Of a DNA stretch of 64,000 nt, positions 1 through 12,752 are shown in pieces. Position 1 is the first letter of the stretch. Each line of letters starts with the position of its first letter. Source of the DNA: Liolophura sinensis (lineage: Eukaryota; Mollusca; Polyplacophora; Chitonida; Chitonidae); assembly GCF_032854445.1 (NCBI RefSeq), contig NC_088302.1, positions 40,492,191-40,556,190 on the forward strand, written 5' to 3'. The notes under the pieces are model-generated. The model did no database searches. It saw nothing but the letters and a program-made list of their open reading frames with translations, and had not been told where the DNA came from. The translations under genes were made by a program, and so were the position numbers.

Positions 1-3000
1 GCCAAGCAGTACGATAGCCGGTACTGCTTTAGTTTCAATGTGGCGAAGCAGTATGATAGCTGGTACTGTTTCAGTCCAGTCAGGCAGCACGATAGCCGGT
101 ACTGCTTTAGTTTCCGTAAAGGCAGGCAGTACAATAACCGGTACTGCTTTAGTTTCAATAAATCCAGACAGTACAATACCCGGTACTGGTTTAGTTTCAG
201 TATAGCCAAACAGTACAATAGCCGGTACTGCTTTAGTTTCAGTAAAGTCAGGCAGTACGATAGCCGGTACTGCTTTAGTTTCAGTATAGCCAGACAGTAC
301 AATAGCCGGTACTGGTTTAGTTTCAGTAAAGTCAGGCAGTACGATAGCCGGTACTGCTTTAGTTTCAGTAAAGCCAGGCAGAACGATAGCCAGTACTGCT
401 TTAGTTTCAGTATAGCCAGACAGTACAATAGTCAGTACTGCTTTAGTTTCAGTATAGCCAGTCAGTACAACAGCCGGTACTGGTTTAGTTTCAGTAAAGT
501 CAGGCAGTACGATAGCCGGTACTGCTTTAGTTTCAGTATAGCCAGACAGTACAATAGCTGGTACTGGTTTAGTTTCAGTATAGCCAGCCAGTACGATAGC
601 CGGTACAGTTTTAGTTTCAGTATAGCCAGACAGTACAATAGCCGGTACTGCTTTAGTTTCAGTATAGCCAGACAGTACAACAGCCGGTACTGGTTTAGTT
701 TCAGTAAAGTCAGGCAGTACGATAGCCGGTACTGGTTTAGTTTCAGTGAAGTCAGGCAGTACGATAGAAGGTACTGGTTTAGTTTCAGTATAACCAGATA
801 GTACGATAGCCGGTACTGCTTTAGTTTCAGTAAAGCCAGGCAGTATGATAGCCGGTAATGCTTTAGTTTCAGTATAGCCAGGCAGTACGATAGCCGGTAC
901 TACTTTAGTTTCAATATGGCCAAGCAGTATGATAGCTGGTATTGTTTCAGTAAAGCCAGGCAGTATGATAGCCGGTAATGCTTTAGTTTCAGTATAGCCA
1001 GACAGTACAATAGCCGGTACTGCTTTAGTTTCAGTATAGCCAGACAGTACAACAGCCGGTACTGGTTTAGTTTCAGTAAAGTCAGGCAGTACGATAGCCG
1101 GTACTGGTTTAGTTTCAGTGAAGTCAGGCAGTACGATAGCCGGTACTGGTTTAGTTTCAGTATAACCAGATAGTACGATAGCCGGTACTGCTTTAGTTTC
1201 AGTAAAGCCAGGCAGTATGATAGCCGGTAATGCTTTAGTTTCAGTATAGCCAGGCAGTACGATAGCCGGTACTACTTTAGTTTCAATATGGCCAAGCAGT
1301 ATGATAGCTGGTATTGTTTCAGTAAAGCCAGGCAGTATGATAGCCGGTAATGCTTTAGTTTCAGTATAGCCAGGCAGTACGATAGCCGGTACTACTTTAG
1401 TTTCAATATGGCCAAGCAGTATGATAGCTGGTATTGTTTCAGTCAAGTCAGGCAGCACGTTAGCCGGTACTGCTTTAGCTTCAGTAAAGGCAGGCAGTAC
1501 AATAGCTGGTACTGCTTCAGTTTCAGTATAGTCAAGTAGCACGATAGCCGGTACTGCCTTAGTTTCAGTAGAGGCAGGCAGTACAATAGCTGGTATTGCT
1601 TCAGTTTCAGAATAGCCAAGCAGTACAATAGCCGGTACTGTTTCAGTCAAGTCAGGCAGTACGATATGCGGTACTGTTTCAGTCAAGTCAGGCACTACGA
1701 TATGCAGTACTGTTTCACTTTCAGTATAGCCAGGCAGTACAATAGCCGGTACTGTTTCAGTATAACCAGATAGTACGATAGCCGGTATTGCTTTAGTTTC
1801 AGTAAATCCAGGCAATACGATAGCCGGTACTGCTTTAGTTTCAGTAAAGTCAGACAGTACGATAGCCGGTACTGGTTTAGTTTCAGTAAAGTCAGACAGT
1901 ACGATAGCCGGTACTGCTTTAGTTTCAGTATAGCCATGCAGTACGATAGCCGGTACTGCTTTAGTCTCTGTATAGCCAGACAGTATGATAGCCAGTACTG
2001 CTTTAGTTTCGGTATAGCCAGGCAGTACGATAGCCGGTACTGCTTTATTTTCAGTATAGCCAAACAGTACAATAGCCGGTACTGGTTTAGTTTCAGTAAA
2101 GTCAGGCAGTACGAAAGCCGGTACTGCTTTAGTTTCAGTATAGCCAGACAGTACAATAGCCGGTACTGCGTTAGTTTCAGTATAGCCAGACAGTACGATA
2201 GCCGGTACTGCTTTAGTTTCGGTATAGCCAGGCAGTACGATAGCCGGTACTGCTTTATTTTCAGCATAGCCAGACAGTACGATAGCCGGTACTGCTTTAG
2301 TTTTTAGTATAGCCAAACAGTACAATAGCCGGTACTGGTTTAGTTTCAGTAAAGTCAGGCAGTACGATAGCCGGTACTGCTTTAGTTTCAGTATAGCCAG
2401 ACAGTACAATAGCCGGTACTGGTTTAGTTTCAGTATAGCCAGATAGTATGATAGCCAGTACTGGTTTAGTTTTTAGTATAGCCAAACAGTACAATAGCCG
2501 TTACTGGTTTAGTTTCAGTAAAGTCAAGCAGTACGATAGCCGGTACTGCTTTAGTTTTTAGTATAGCCAAACAGTACGATAGCCGTTACTGGTTTAGTTT
2601 CAGTAAATTCATGCAGTACGATAGCCGGTACTGCTTTAGTTTCAGTATAGCCAGACAGTACGATAGTCGGTACTGCTTTAGTTTCAGTATAGCCAGACAG
2701 TACGATAGCCGGTACTGGTTTAGTTTTTAGTATAGCCAAACAGTACAATAGCCGGTACTGGTTTAGTTTCAGTAAAGTCAGGCAGTACGAAAGCCGGTAC
2801 TGCTTTAGTTTCAGTATAGCCAGACAGTACAATAGCCGGTACTGCGTTAGTTTCAGTATAGCCAGACAGTACGATAGCCGGTACTGCTTTAGTTTCGGTA
2901 TAGCCAGGCAGTACGATAGCCGGTACTGCTTTATTTTCAGTATAGCCAGACAGTACGATAGCCGGTACTGCTTTAGTTTTTAGTATAGCCAAACAGTACA

Positions 3001-6000
3001 ATAGCCGGTACTGGTTTAGTTTCAGTAAAGTCAGGCAGTACGATAGCCGGTACTGCTTTAGTTTCAGTATAGCCAGACAGTACAATAGCCGGTACTGGTT
3101 TAGTTTCAGTATAGCCAGATAGTATGATAGCCAGTACTGGTTTAGTTTTAAGTATAGCCAAACAGTACAATAGCCGTTACTGGTTTAGTTTCAGTAAAGT
3201 CAGGCAGTACGAAAGCCGGTACTGCTTTAGTTTCAGTATAGCCAGACAGTACAATAGCCGGTACTGCGTTAGTTTCAGTATAGCCAGACAGTACGATAGC
3301 CGGTACTGCTTTAGTTTCGGTATAGCCAGGCAGTACGATAGCCGGTACTGCTTTATTTTCAGCATAGCCAGACAGTACGATAGCCGGTACTGCTTTAGTT
3401 TTTAGTATAGCCAAACAGTACAATAGCCGGTACTGGTTTAGTTTCAGTAAAGTCAGGCAGTACGATAGCCGGTACTGCTTTAGTTTCAGTATAGCCAGAC
3501 AGTACAATAGCCGGTACTGGTTTAGTTTCAGTATAGCCAGATAGTATGATAGCCAGTACTGGTTTAGTTTTTAGTATAGCCAAACAGTACAATAGCCGTT
3601 ACTGGTTTAGTTTCAGTAAAGTCAAGCAGTACGATAGCCGGTACTGCTTTAGTTTTTAGTATAGCCAAACAGTACGATAGCCGTTACTGGTTTAGTTTCA
3701 GTAAATTCATGCAGTACGATAGCCGGTACTGCTTTAGTTTCAGTATAGCCAGACAGTACGATAGTCGGTACTGCTTTAGTTTCAGTATAGCCAGACAGTA
3801 CGATAGCCGGTACTGCTTTAGTTTTTAGTATAGCCAAACAGTACAATAGTCCGGTACTGGTTTAGTTTCAGTAAAGTCAGGCAGTACGAAAGCCGGTACT
3901 GCTTTAGTTTCAGTATAGCCAGACAGTACAATAGCCGGTACTGCGTTAGTTTCAGTATAGCCAGACAGTACGATAGCCGGTACTGCTTTAGTTTCGGTAT
4001 AGCCAGGCAGTACGATAGCCGGTACTGCTTTATTTTCAGTATAGCCAGACAGTACAATAGCCGGTACTGCTTTAGTTTTTAGTATAGCCAAACAGTACAA
4101 TAGCCGGTACTGGTTTAGTTTCAGTAAAGTCAGGCAGTACGATAGCCGGTACTGCTTTAGTTTCAGTATAGCCAGACAGTACAATAGCCGGTACTGGTTT
4201 AGTTTCAGTATAGCCAGATAGTATGATAGCCAGTACTGGTTTAGTTTTAAGTATAGCCAAACAGTACAATAGCCGTTACTGGTTTAGTTTCAGTAAAGTC
4301 AAGCAGTACGATAGCCAGTACTGCTTTAGTTTCAGTATAGCCAGATAGTACAATAGCTGGTACTGGTTTAGTTTCAGTATAGCAAGGCAGTACGATAGCC
4401 GGTACTGGTTTAGTTTCAGTATAGCCAGACAGTACAATAGCCGGTACTGGTTTAGTTTCAGTAAAGTCAGGCAGTACGATAGCCGGTACTGCTTTAGTTT
4501 CAGTAAAGTCAGGCAGTACGATAGCCGGTACTGGTTTGGTTTCAGTATAGCCAGACAGTACAATAGCCGGTACTGCTTTAGTTTCAGTATAGCCAGATAG
4601 TACGATAGCCGGTACTGCTTTAGTTCCAGTATAGTCAGGCAGTATGATAGCCGGTACTGCTTTAGTTTCAGTATAGCCAGATAGTACAATAGCCGGTACT
4701 GGTTTAGTTTCAGTATAGCCAGATAGTATGATAGCCAGTAGTGGTATAGTTTTAGTATAGGCAGACAGTACAATAGCCGGTACTGTTTTAGTTTCAGTAT
4801 AGCCAAACAGTACAATAGCCGGTATTGGTTTGGTTTCAGTAAAGTCAGGCAGTACGATAGCCGGTACTGCTTTAGTTTCAGTATAGCCAGACAGTACAAT
4901 AGCCGGTAGTGCTTTAGTTTCAGTATAGCCAGATAGTACGATAGCCGGTACTGGTTTAGTTTTTAGTATAGCCAAACAGTACAATAGCCGGTACTGGTTT
5001 AGTTTCAGTAAAGTCAAGCAGTATGATAGCCAGTACTGCTTTAGTTTCAGTATAGCCAGGCAGTACGACAGCCGGTACTGCTTTAGTTTCAGTATAGCCA
5101 GACAGTACAATAGCCGGTACTGGTTTAGTTTCAGTAAAGTCAGGCAGTACAATAGCCGGTACTGCTTTACTTTCGGTATAGCCAGGGAGTACGATAGCCG
5201 GTACTGCTTTAGTTTCAGTATAGCCAGATAGTACGATAGCCGGTACTGTTTTCGTTTCAGTATAGCCAGGCAGTATGATAGCCGGTACTGCTTTAGTTTC
5301 AGTATAGCCAGACAGTACGATAGCCGGTACTGCTTTAGTTTCGGTATAGCCAGGCAGTACGATAGCCAGTACTGCTTTATTTTCAGTATAGCCAGACAGT
5401 ACGATAGCCGGTACTGGTTTAGTTTTTAGTATAGCCAAACAGTACAATAGCCGGTACTGGTTTAGTTTCAGTAAAGTCAGGCAGTACGATAGCCGGTACT
5501 GCTTTAGTTTCAGTATAGCCAGACAGTACAATAGCCGGTACTGGTTTAGTTTCAGTATAGCCAGATAGTATGATAGCCAGTACTGGTTTAGTTTTTAGTA
5601 TAGCCAAACAGTACAATAGCCGTTACTGGTTTAGTTTCAGTAAAGTCAAGCAGTACGATAGCCAGTACTGCTTTAGTTTCAGTATAGTACAATAGCTGGT
5701 ACTGGTTTAGTTTCAGTATAGCAAGGCAGTACGATAGCCGGTACTGGTTTAGTTTTAGTATAGCCAGACAGTACAATAGCCGGTACTGGTTTAGTTTTAG
5801 TAAAGTCAGGCAGTACGATAGCCGGTACTGGTTTAGTTTCAGTAAAGTCAGGCAGTACGATAGCCGGTACTGGTTTGGTTTCAGTATAGCCAGACAGTAC
5901 AATAGCCGGTACTGCTTTAGTTTCAGTATAGCCAGATAGTATGATAGCCGGTAGTGGTATAGTTTCAGTATAGCCAGACAGTACAATAGCCGGTACTGCT

Positions 6001-6720
6001 TTAGTTTCAGTATAGCCAGATAGTACGATAGCCGGTACTGCTTTAGTTTCAGTATAGCCAGATAGTACGATAGCCGGTACTGCTTTAGTTTCAGTATAGC
6101 CAGATAGTACGATAGCCGGTACTGCTTTAGTTCCAGTATAGTCAGGCAGTATGATAGCCGGTACTGCTTTAGTTTCAGTATAGCCAGATAGTACAATAGC
6201 CGGTACTGCTTTAGTTTCAGTATAGCCAGACAGTACGATAGCCGGTACTGCTTTAGTTTCAGTATAGCCAGATAGTACGATAGCCGGTACTGCTTTAGTT
6301 TCAGTATAGCCAGATAGTACGATAGCCGGTACTGCTTTAGTTTCAGTATAGCCAGACAGTACAATAGCCAGTACTGTTTTAGTTTCAGTAAAGTCAGGTA
6401 GTACAATAGCCGGTACTGCTTTAGTTTCAGTATAGCCAGATAGTATGATAGCCGGTAGTGGTATAGTTTCAGTATAGCCAGACAGTACAATAGCCGGTAC
6501 TGCTTTAGTTTCAGTATAGCCAGATAGTATGATAGCCGGTAGTGGTACAGTTTCAGTATAGCCAGACAGTACGATAGCCGGTACTGCTTTAGTTTCAGTA
6601 TAGCCAGATAGTACGATAGCCGGTACTGCTTTTGTTTCAGTATAGCCAGGCAGTACGATAGCCGGTACTGCTTTAGTTTCAGTATAGCCAGATAGTACGA
6701 TAGCCGGTACTGCTTTAGAT
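1..6720. repeat. 42-bp minisatellite array, about 160 units
   Basis: A tandem array of a 42-bp unit fills the left edge of the window and probably continues beyond it. Each unit carries a small dyad, CAGTAC and GTACTG separated by 8 nt, then a T-rich stretch. Because 42 is a multiple of 3 and the unit lacks stops in several frames, long spurious reading frames run on both strands; on the plus strand they repeat a 14-residue unit such as ARQYDSRYCFSFSI. Some units carry an extra T (gtttttagt instead of gtttcagt), which shifts the frame. Larger repeats are visible: about 1,098 bp between 2297 and 4270, and a roughly 120-bp block repeated at 834-1440. No start context, splice structure or codon bias supports a gene. 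Confidence 0.93.
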
Positions 6721-7067
6721 AGTACACATGGGTAGTAGAATAGGGTAGTGTTCAGCTTCAGTGAGTATAGGCAGGCAGTATGATAGCTGTGTACTGCTTT
6801 ATTCTGAGTATAGCATGGAAGGACAGTATTCAAACTATTGCTCTACGTGTAGTATAGCCAGAAGTTGGACATCCATATATCACTTTAGCACCAGAATACA
6901 ATTGCAGCATAGCCATTACTGCTTTGTTACAGAATACAATATTCATAAAGTATGTAGCCTTTGTGCAACATGGAGTTTCTGAATTTTCAGGTCAATCGGT
7001 AGGCCCGTTGTCAGCAAAACAAGTCATCATTAAGGTCCATATTTTACCTATCATTTACCTGCTCTTC
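6721..7067. other. Decayed edge of the minisatellite next to the Helentron
   Basis: The 42-bp pattern degrades here: scattered motifs such as agtatagcc and actgcttt persist to about 6930. After that the sequence is unique up to the stop codon of the Helentron helicase at 7068. The downstream end of the transposon should lie in or beyond this stretch, but no clear terminal hairpin was identified, so the boundary is unresolved. Confidence 0.5.
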
Positions 7068-9095
7068 TTATAATATGGACATAATGGCATCGTGGTAGCT
7101 AAAATAAGTTGGGATGACTTTGACTGTTTTCAAATGGACATGTCTGACATAAACATGATCAATCAGTGTCCCGTTTTCTGTGGTTGGTTCTTTCACAAGC
7201 TGCTGAAAATGGTAAGAGGCAAACAGTTTTGAAATGACATTTGACTTCAATATGTTCTCATTGAAATCTCCAACTATTGCACAACCATATGGAAGATTCG
7301 CCAGTTTTTTCAATAGTTTATCTAGATTTTGTATGAAAATAGGAAGACTATAAGACAATGGCCTGTAAATGACAATGACAGCAAAGTTTGGATCATTAAA
7401 GTAGAATGCTATACTCTCCAGGTTAGGAATAGCGAGATCCAACATTTCACATTTTATATTAGATTTGTGGAAAATGCCAACCCCTCCATGAGCTTGTTGT
7501 TTTAACTCCTTGAACAACGGATTGCTTTGATCATAGCTTTGAAATCTCGTCTTATGGTTAAATGTGAATCCCTCTAAGTACTGTCCTTCTCTTGATTCAT
7601 CAGAAGACAGCCAAGTTTCTGTAATACAGATCGCATGTGATGTTGTAAATCTTTTGTCCCCTTTGATGTCATGAATATGAGATCTTAATCCTTGTACATT
7701 ATGAAGAATAAACTTGAATTCCACGAAACCAGCTTCTTGGTCATTGTTGTGTTCAGATGTGAAGTTCAGGAAAGGCGACATGGACAAGAGTGCTTCAGTA
7801 ATACTATCATTACAATAAATAACAGACTCTTTGAAATCCTGAATGGTCAACCCCTCCAGTGATCTCACACGACTTAATGCCACATAAGCTTGGCCTGCAG
7901 CAAATATTTTGTCCAGGGAAACAACTGCTCTGTCAAGAGTGACACCTTGTAGCTTGTGTACAGTACAAGCATAACTTAACTTCAGAGGAAACTGTCTTCT
8001 GATTCCACCACGTGCACTCACTCTATCTTCTACCCGGTGAATTGGTGTACTGCTGGATGGTACACAATCAGGCATTTGACTTTCTCTCCTCATCTTAGTA
8101 CCAACTCTGTCACTGTCAAATACAACATAAATCACATTTGGTACATCATCTCTTGCAGGACATGGTATATGCGAGACTGTGCCAAAGACTCCATTCACAA
8201 GACCATCAGAAACATCAATATTTTTCATAAGTAACACTCGTGCTCCTACTGTTAAAGACAGTTTTCTGGGCAAATTAGAATACACCGTACTTATGAACTG
8301 ATTGTCTCTTTTCTTAAGTTTTCCAGTCCTTTGATCCTTCTCAAAGTCTTCAGCATCAAAAGCAATAATTTCCTCTTCACTTTGAGACAATTTAGAGAGA
8401 TTGAATTCTGTAACTTGTTGATTTGTTGCAAATATATGAATATCACCTTCTTCTTCTCCGGTCTCGCGCTCAGTCAACATACAAATATCTGAAGCTGTGA
8501 TTCTCTCAGTCTTTTTACGGATACGAAGACGGTTTAACATATTTGCAAATCTTTGATCTTTCTGTCTCATCACTTCAGTTAGTTCCACTATTTTGAACTC
8601 AGACCAGAGATTAAATCCAATGTTGTCTTTGTATAAAGGCTTCCCTTTTACTGGTGGCAATTGATAGAAATCTCCAACAGCAATCACAGACACTTTTCCA
8701 AATGGAGAGTAATCTTTACACTGCTTGATCTGTCGTAACCTTCCATGGATGTAAGCAAGTAACTTATGATCCACCATAGAGATTTCATCTATAATTAAAA
8801 TTTGAAGGCTGTTATACTTTAAACGTAACGTGTTTAGTTTTTCCTCTCCCAATGGCTGATAGGGTAATTTTACATCTACAGGAATACCAAACGTACTGTG
8901 AATGGTTGAAGCACTAATGTTAAAAGCTGCAACACCTGTCGGAGCTGTTATTAAAATCGATGTGTCATCTGGCTTTGACAAACACCGTGCTAAAAGCCTG
9001 TTGGCTTCAAAATGCAAAGACCTAATCAAATGGGTTTTGCCAGTTCCTGCACCTCCTGTGATGAAAAGATAGAAAGGGTTCTGTGTCCAGATCAC
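7068..9095 (-). pseudogene. Helentron PIF1-like helicase fused to EEP endonuclease domain
   Basis: This 675-codon frame is the C-terminal half of the Rep-helicase polyprotein. Superfamily 1B helicase motifs appear in order: Walker A GGAGTGKT near residues 14-21, TAPTGVAA, Walker B IIDEIS near 101, GDFYQLPPV, then VHKLQGVTLDRAVV and YVALSRVRSLEGL. From about residue 455 an EEP domain follows, with HNVQGLRS, ITETWLS, VGDFNEN and a final YHDAI matching the catalytic Glu, Asp-Asn and Asp-His positions. The helicase would unwind the displaced strand in rolling-circle transposition. The role of the EEP domain in Helentrons is not established. The apparent start is artificial: upstream coding continues in another frame, with a 1-nt excess near 9077 in a CCCTTTC run. 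Confidence 0.9.
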
Positions 9096-9417
9096 GGAGT
9101 TTTTCTAAACACCACTTTCGAACTTTGTAGAAGACCTCCAGTTGTCGTTCATTCAGTGATCGCAGAAGATCTTTTGCCTCACTCCCAGACAGAACTCCCT
9201 GTTGGGGCTCAATAGTGTAATCAGACTTCTGATTCTGTACTAAATCTGGTATGTCTTTTGCCTCACAAGGGATGTCGTCAAGCTCTACAATTTCTTCAAA
9301 ACAAGAAATCCTTTCTGCTTCAGTTTCAGGATACATCTGTGCCCATGCATCTTCTAAGTGACCACCCATTTCAAGGATTTCCCGCTGCTCTGGTGACTTG
9401 ATCAGCATCTGTTTCAA
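9022..9417 (-). pseudogene. Helentron segment just upstream of the helicase Walker A
   Basis: This 131-codon stretch ends in EKLRDLDTEPF and leads directly into the helicase domain once the 1-nt frame change near 9077 is allowed for. It contains SEAKDLLRSLNERQLEVF, a helix typical of the region just before the Walker A motif in Helitron helicases. It overlaps the next frame by about 70 nt, as expected from a single indel inside one ancestral coding sequence. It is not a separate gene. Confidence 0.75.
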
Positions 9418-9785
9418 ATGATGCCTTGTTTTCTGTTAACTATATCCTTGACAAGCTCAACACTAGTGTTATTCAGCAAACTTATAGCACCCGGTCTCAA
9501 AAAAAGCATTCAAATGAATTAAACCCATCAGGTTTCAGCTGCGAGTTCTGGTTCTGTATGCAAAAACAGTTTGTAAAATGCTCTGGAAATATTTCTCTGA
9601 TTGATTCTCTGTGAAAACCTTGGATATCTTACCACAGCTGGTTTGGTTCGTGTTCTTCTTCGAATGTACCCCATGTTACTCCTCAGTTTTATGTACCAAT
9701 CCCTCCATTTTTGAGCTTTACTTGAAAATTTTCTCTGACTTGGACAGAACTCGGAATTCGGAGCAAAAATGTTTGCCAAGCACAT
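9418..9785 (-). pseudogene. Helentron Rep-helicase linker with multiple frame breaks
   Basis: Between 9785 and about 9528 one frame reads IRRRTRTKPAVVRYPRFS, a segment found between the Rep and helicase domains of Helitrons. Below 9528 coding similarity jumps between frames: FNSFE, then ETGCYKFAE, then NNTSVELVKDIVNRKQ, with stops in each. At least three indels are needed in about 140 bp. This is the most damaged part of the element and the best evidence for true decay rather than isolated assembly error. Confidence 0.7.
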
Positions 9786-11740
9786 AGCTTCAAATTCATC
9801 ACTATCTGGTCTGTTTCTTTGTAACGGTCAATTATGCTTGTCATCCACATATCATCTACATTTAAATCACCACCACTGAGCTTGTTTTGGATCACGTTCA
9901 GGGGCAGACTCATCTTTATGGCGTCACCAACAGGAATAAACTGAACAAATCTTGAACATTCCTTCAAGTGCAGGTTACAGACTCGAAACACGGCCTCTTG
10001 AGCACTTACTTCCCTACTCTGAAGATACACTGCTCCAAGTTTCTTCAATGCCTGTTTAGTGTCTTCATTGCCATTCAAAGTTTCCTTTCTTGCCTGTTCC
10101 AGAAGAAGACCCATTTCTCTTTCTGACTTAGAAATATATGATATAATGTAAACAATGCAAGAGTAAGCATCGAGCACAAACTGAATATCCATATTCCCAT
10201 TCCATGCGCGCAGAAGGTCAGGATTATACTGATTCAACCATACATCATCCATGCCACGTCTGAGCACAACACTGGCCCTCTTTGACAGCATCGTGTATGC
10301 TTCCTGAAACTGATCTTGGTTTATTCCAACAGCACTGAACAAATCTTCTGTGTTTCCAAAAGCATGTTCTTGATTTGAGAGAGCCTCCCACAACGCTTCA
10401 AGGATTCGCTTAGCTTCTTCACAATTCATTTCCCTTTCTATCGATGCTTCATTACAATCATTGTTGTGAACATCTGAAGAGCTTGGCCTAGAGATGAATG
10501 TGCACTTACTTGGTGGTCTTGGAAAGTTAAACCTGCAGTTCGTACCTTTTTTCCGACAGCTCTTTGAATGAAGGCTACTATGCTTCTGTACAGAGGACAC
10601 GATCTCTTGAAGCACTTCATCATCTGATGGTGGCATTTCACATGTCACATACTTGTCAATGAAGGCAGTCACCTCTTCATCCGAGTTATGGTCAAGTTTG
10701 GGAGCGTTTTCAACCCAAAATAAACAATGAGTATGTGGTGATCCACGGTGTTGAAACTCTACCCTGTAAAAGTAGTCTATTATCTTCCCAACAGGGTTTG
10801 CAGGGGACAGCAGAAATTCCTTCAAAAAGCACTGAAATCGATGTTCAAACATCCGTGCTGCCATAACAGGGTTCTCTCTGATCAATTCACATTTAGCTGA
10901 CCAGTCCATATCAGTAATGTCAATGTCACGGCCTTCTTCCACCAGCAGTGCTTGAATAAACTCAGACCATCTCATATCTGCAGCAGAAAATGAACAAAAC
11001 CACGTTGGAATGCCAAGTTGTCTCAGCATAGCAAATAAATCCTTCTGTGCAGATTGCCAGTATGCTGGGGTTCCTCGGATTGGCTTTAAGAACTTGAATC
11101 CAGAGTCAGTCTTTAGGATTTCTCTCAAGGAGTCATAATCAGTGAGTTTATTTATCGTTTGTTCAGTGTCTGGTTGACGACTTTTCCTCAGTGCAATAGA
11201 GACAGTTGAAAGTACCTGCTGAACTTCTGAAAGATACTGAGCATAAAATATATACTCAGTACTTTTGGCAAATCTGGAGTCTGCATGCATCAGCCTGGTA
11301 TTCAGATAGCGTGAAACAGTTATTTTCTTTTCTCTTTTGTCGTAGTATGTCGGTGATCCTTTAGGGAACAAGACAGGGAATGCCTTTGCTTCATTTTCTT
11401 CATTCATCAGAAGTCTAATTGGATCATTGCCTTCACTCGGTGCTAAACAAAGTACATTATCTGCGAACTGATCAAGTATTTCTTGTCCTATGTCAACTGG
11501 TTGCAAACAACTGTCTATCATCAGCCCCTGATCTCCTGTATGGCTTGAGTCGAGGTATTCAACATCATTTCCCAGATCAGCCTTTTTGCCCTCATTACTG
11601 CCAGGTTGTTCATGATCGCATAAATCTGGTAGACTATCATTATCACTCTCTTTGTCATCTCCTGCTGATGAAGAGGACAAGTTGTTAACCCAATTGTTGT
11701 TGAAATTAACATCCTGATAGTGTGGGTTATTTTCTTTCAA
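9689..11740 (-). pseudogene. Helentron Rep (HUH/Y2) nuclease domain
   Basis: This 683-codon frame carries the replication-initiator module of a Helitron. The metal-binding HUH motif is visible as HRGSPHTHCLFW near residues 330-342. The tyrosine motif is YIISYISKSE near residue 527, giving two tyrosines spaced by three residues, which would attack the transposon end and form the covalent DNA intermediate. A Cys/His-rich segment (SCRKKGTNCRFNFP) lies between them. An acidic N-terminal region (residues about 20-70) precedes the Helitron-like N-terminal domain. The frame begins artificially: LKENNPHYQDV is continuous with the upstream reading frame after a 1-nt shift near 11770. It ends early because of a 1-nt loss near 9800 in AAAGAAAC. 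Confidence 0.9.
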
Positions 11741-11756
11741 ATATTCGAGTGCCTTT

Positions 11757-12752
11757 TCAATTTGCGCCGTGTTTACAAATTTGATACCTATAATGCCCTT
11801 TATATGATAATTTTCGCTTGAGTTTTACCCTTATCAGCTGATCATCTGACTCTGGTCGTGGGAGAGAGGAAATTGTTGTGTCAATGTTGGATGGCACACA
11901 AACAACTGGACCATGGACACTTCTCTGACCACCTCTAGGAAGGGCTGCCACCTTAGCAAAGGGAATATGTTTTGCTATTAAATGTTGCTCTAGTTGGTTC
12001 AAACAAGACAATTCATACGGGACATGTTCTACCTGTAGACTGTTAACAGATGCTTCAGCTGGTAAAATGCCTGATCTGATCTTCCTATGGCATGTGTAAC
12101 AAATCCAGAGCTTGGAATACGGAGATAGATAAATAATACAGGGAACATTGCAATCTGAAGAGCATGTGTGGACGTATCTTGTTGATATACATTTGGCAGC
12201 AAGTTTTCCAGCCACTTGACCTATTTGTGAGTAAGATTCCCTTTTACATATAACAACCTGTCCTCTGAAAAAACGACGATGGCAAACTGCACATATGTGG
12301 TGTGGTGAATCACTTATTAAGTGTTGAAAAACAGATGTTACTGTATCAATACAAGAAAGGTCTGCTATCCTCTGTCGTCTGCGTTCCAACTGTCTATTCA
12401 TTACATCTTTCCTGTATGACTTTGATTCTGAATACTTTTTCTTCAGCTGTGATTGCTTGTTTTTCCTAAACTCGTCATCCATATACTTCCTCTTGCTGTA
12501 CGTTTTCACCTTCTCTTTGTGTCTGGTGTCCATCAAATACTTCCTCTTGCTGTACATTTTCACCTTCTCTTTGTGTCTGGTGTCCATCATATACTTTCTC
12601 TTGCTGTACATTTTCACCTTCTCTTTGTGTCTGGTGTCCATCAAATACTTCGTCTTGCTGTACATTTTCACCTTCTCTTTGTGTCTGGTGTCCATCATAT
12701 ACTTTCTCTTGCTGTACATTTTCACCTTCTGTTTATGTCTGGAGTCTGACAA
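11757..12752 (-). pseudogene. Helentron N-terminal Cys-rich domain (DUF6570-like) with basic repeats
   Basis: Residues 1-95 are five copies of an 18-residue basic repeat (consensus like DTRHKEKVKMYSKRKYLM). They are followed by KKYSESKSYRKDVMNRQ, a second CxxC domain (ICAVCHRRFFRGQVVICKR and WICYTCHRKIRSGILPAE), and LPRGGQRSVHGPVVCVPSN, the typical lead-in to the Helitron Rep region. The CxxC pairs suggest zinc binding, probably DNA recognition (inference). The frame stops at 11757, but homologous sequence resumes one base out of phase in AQIEKALEYLKENNP, joining it to the Rep segment. It is a part of one polyprotein, not a gene. Confidence 0.8.

Noticed and set aside
40-6833. Long reading frames (up to 384 codons) on both strands of the 42-bp array
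   Set aside because: The unit length is a multiple of 3 and lacks stops, so several frames are open at once on both strands. There is no start context, splice structure or non-repetitive domain.
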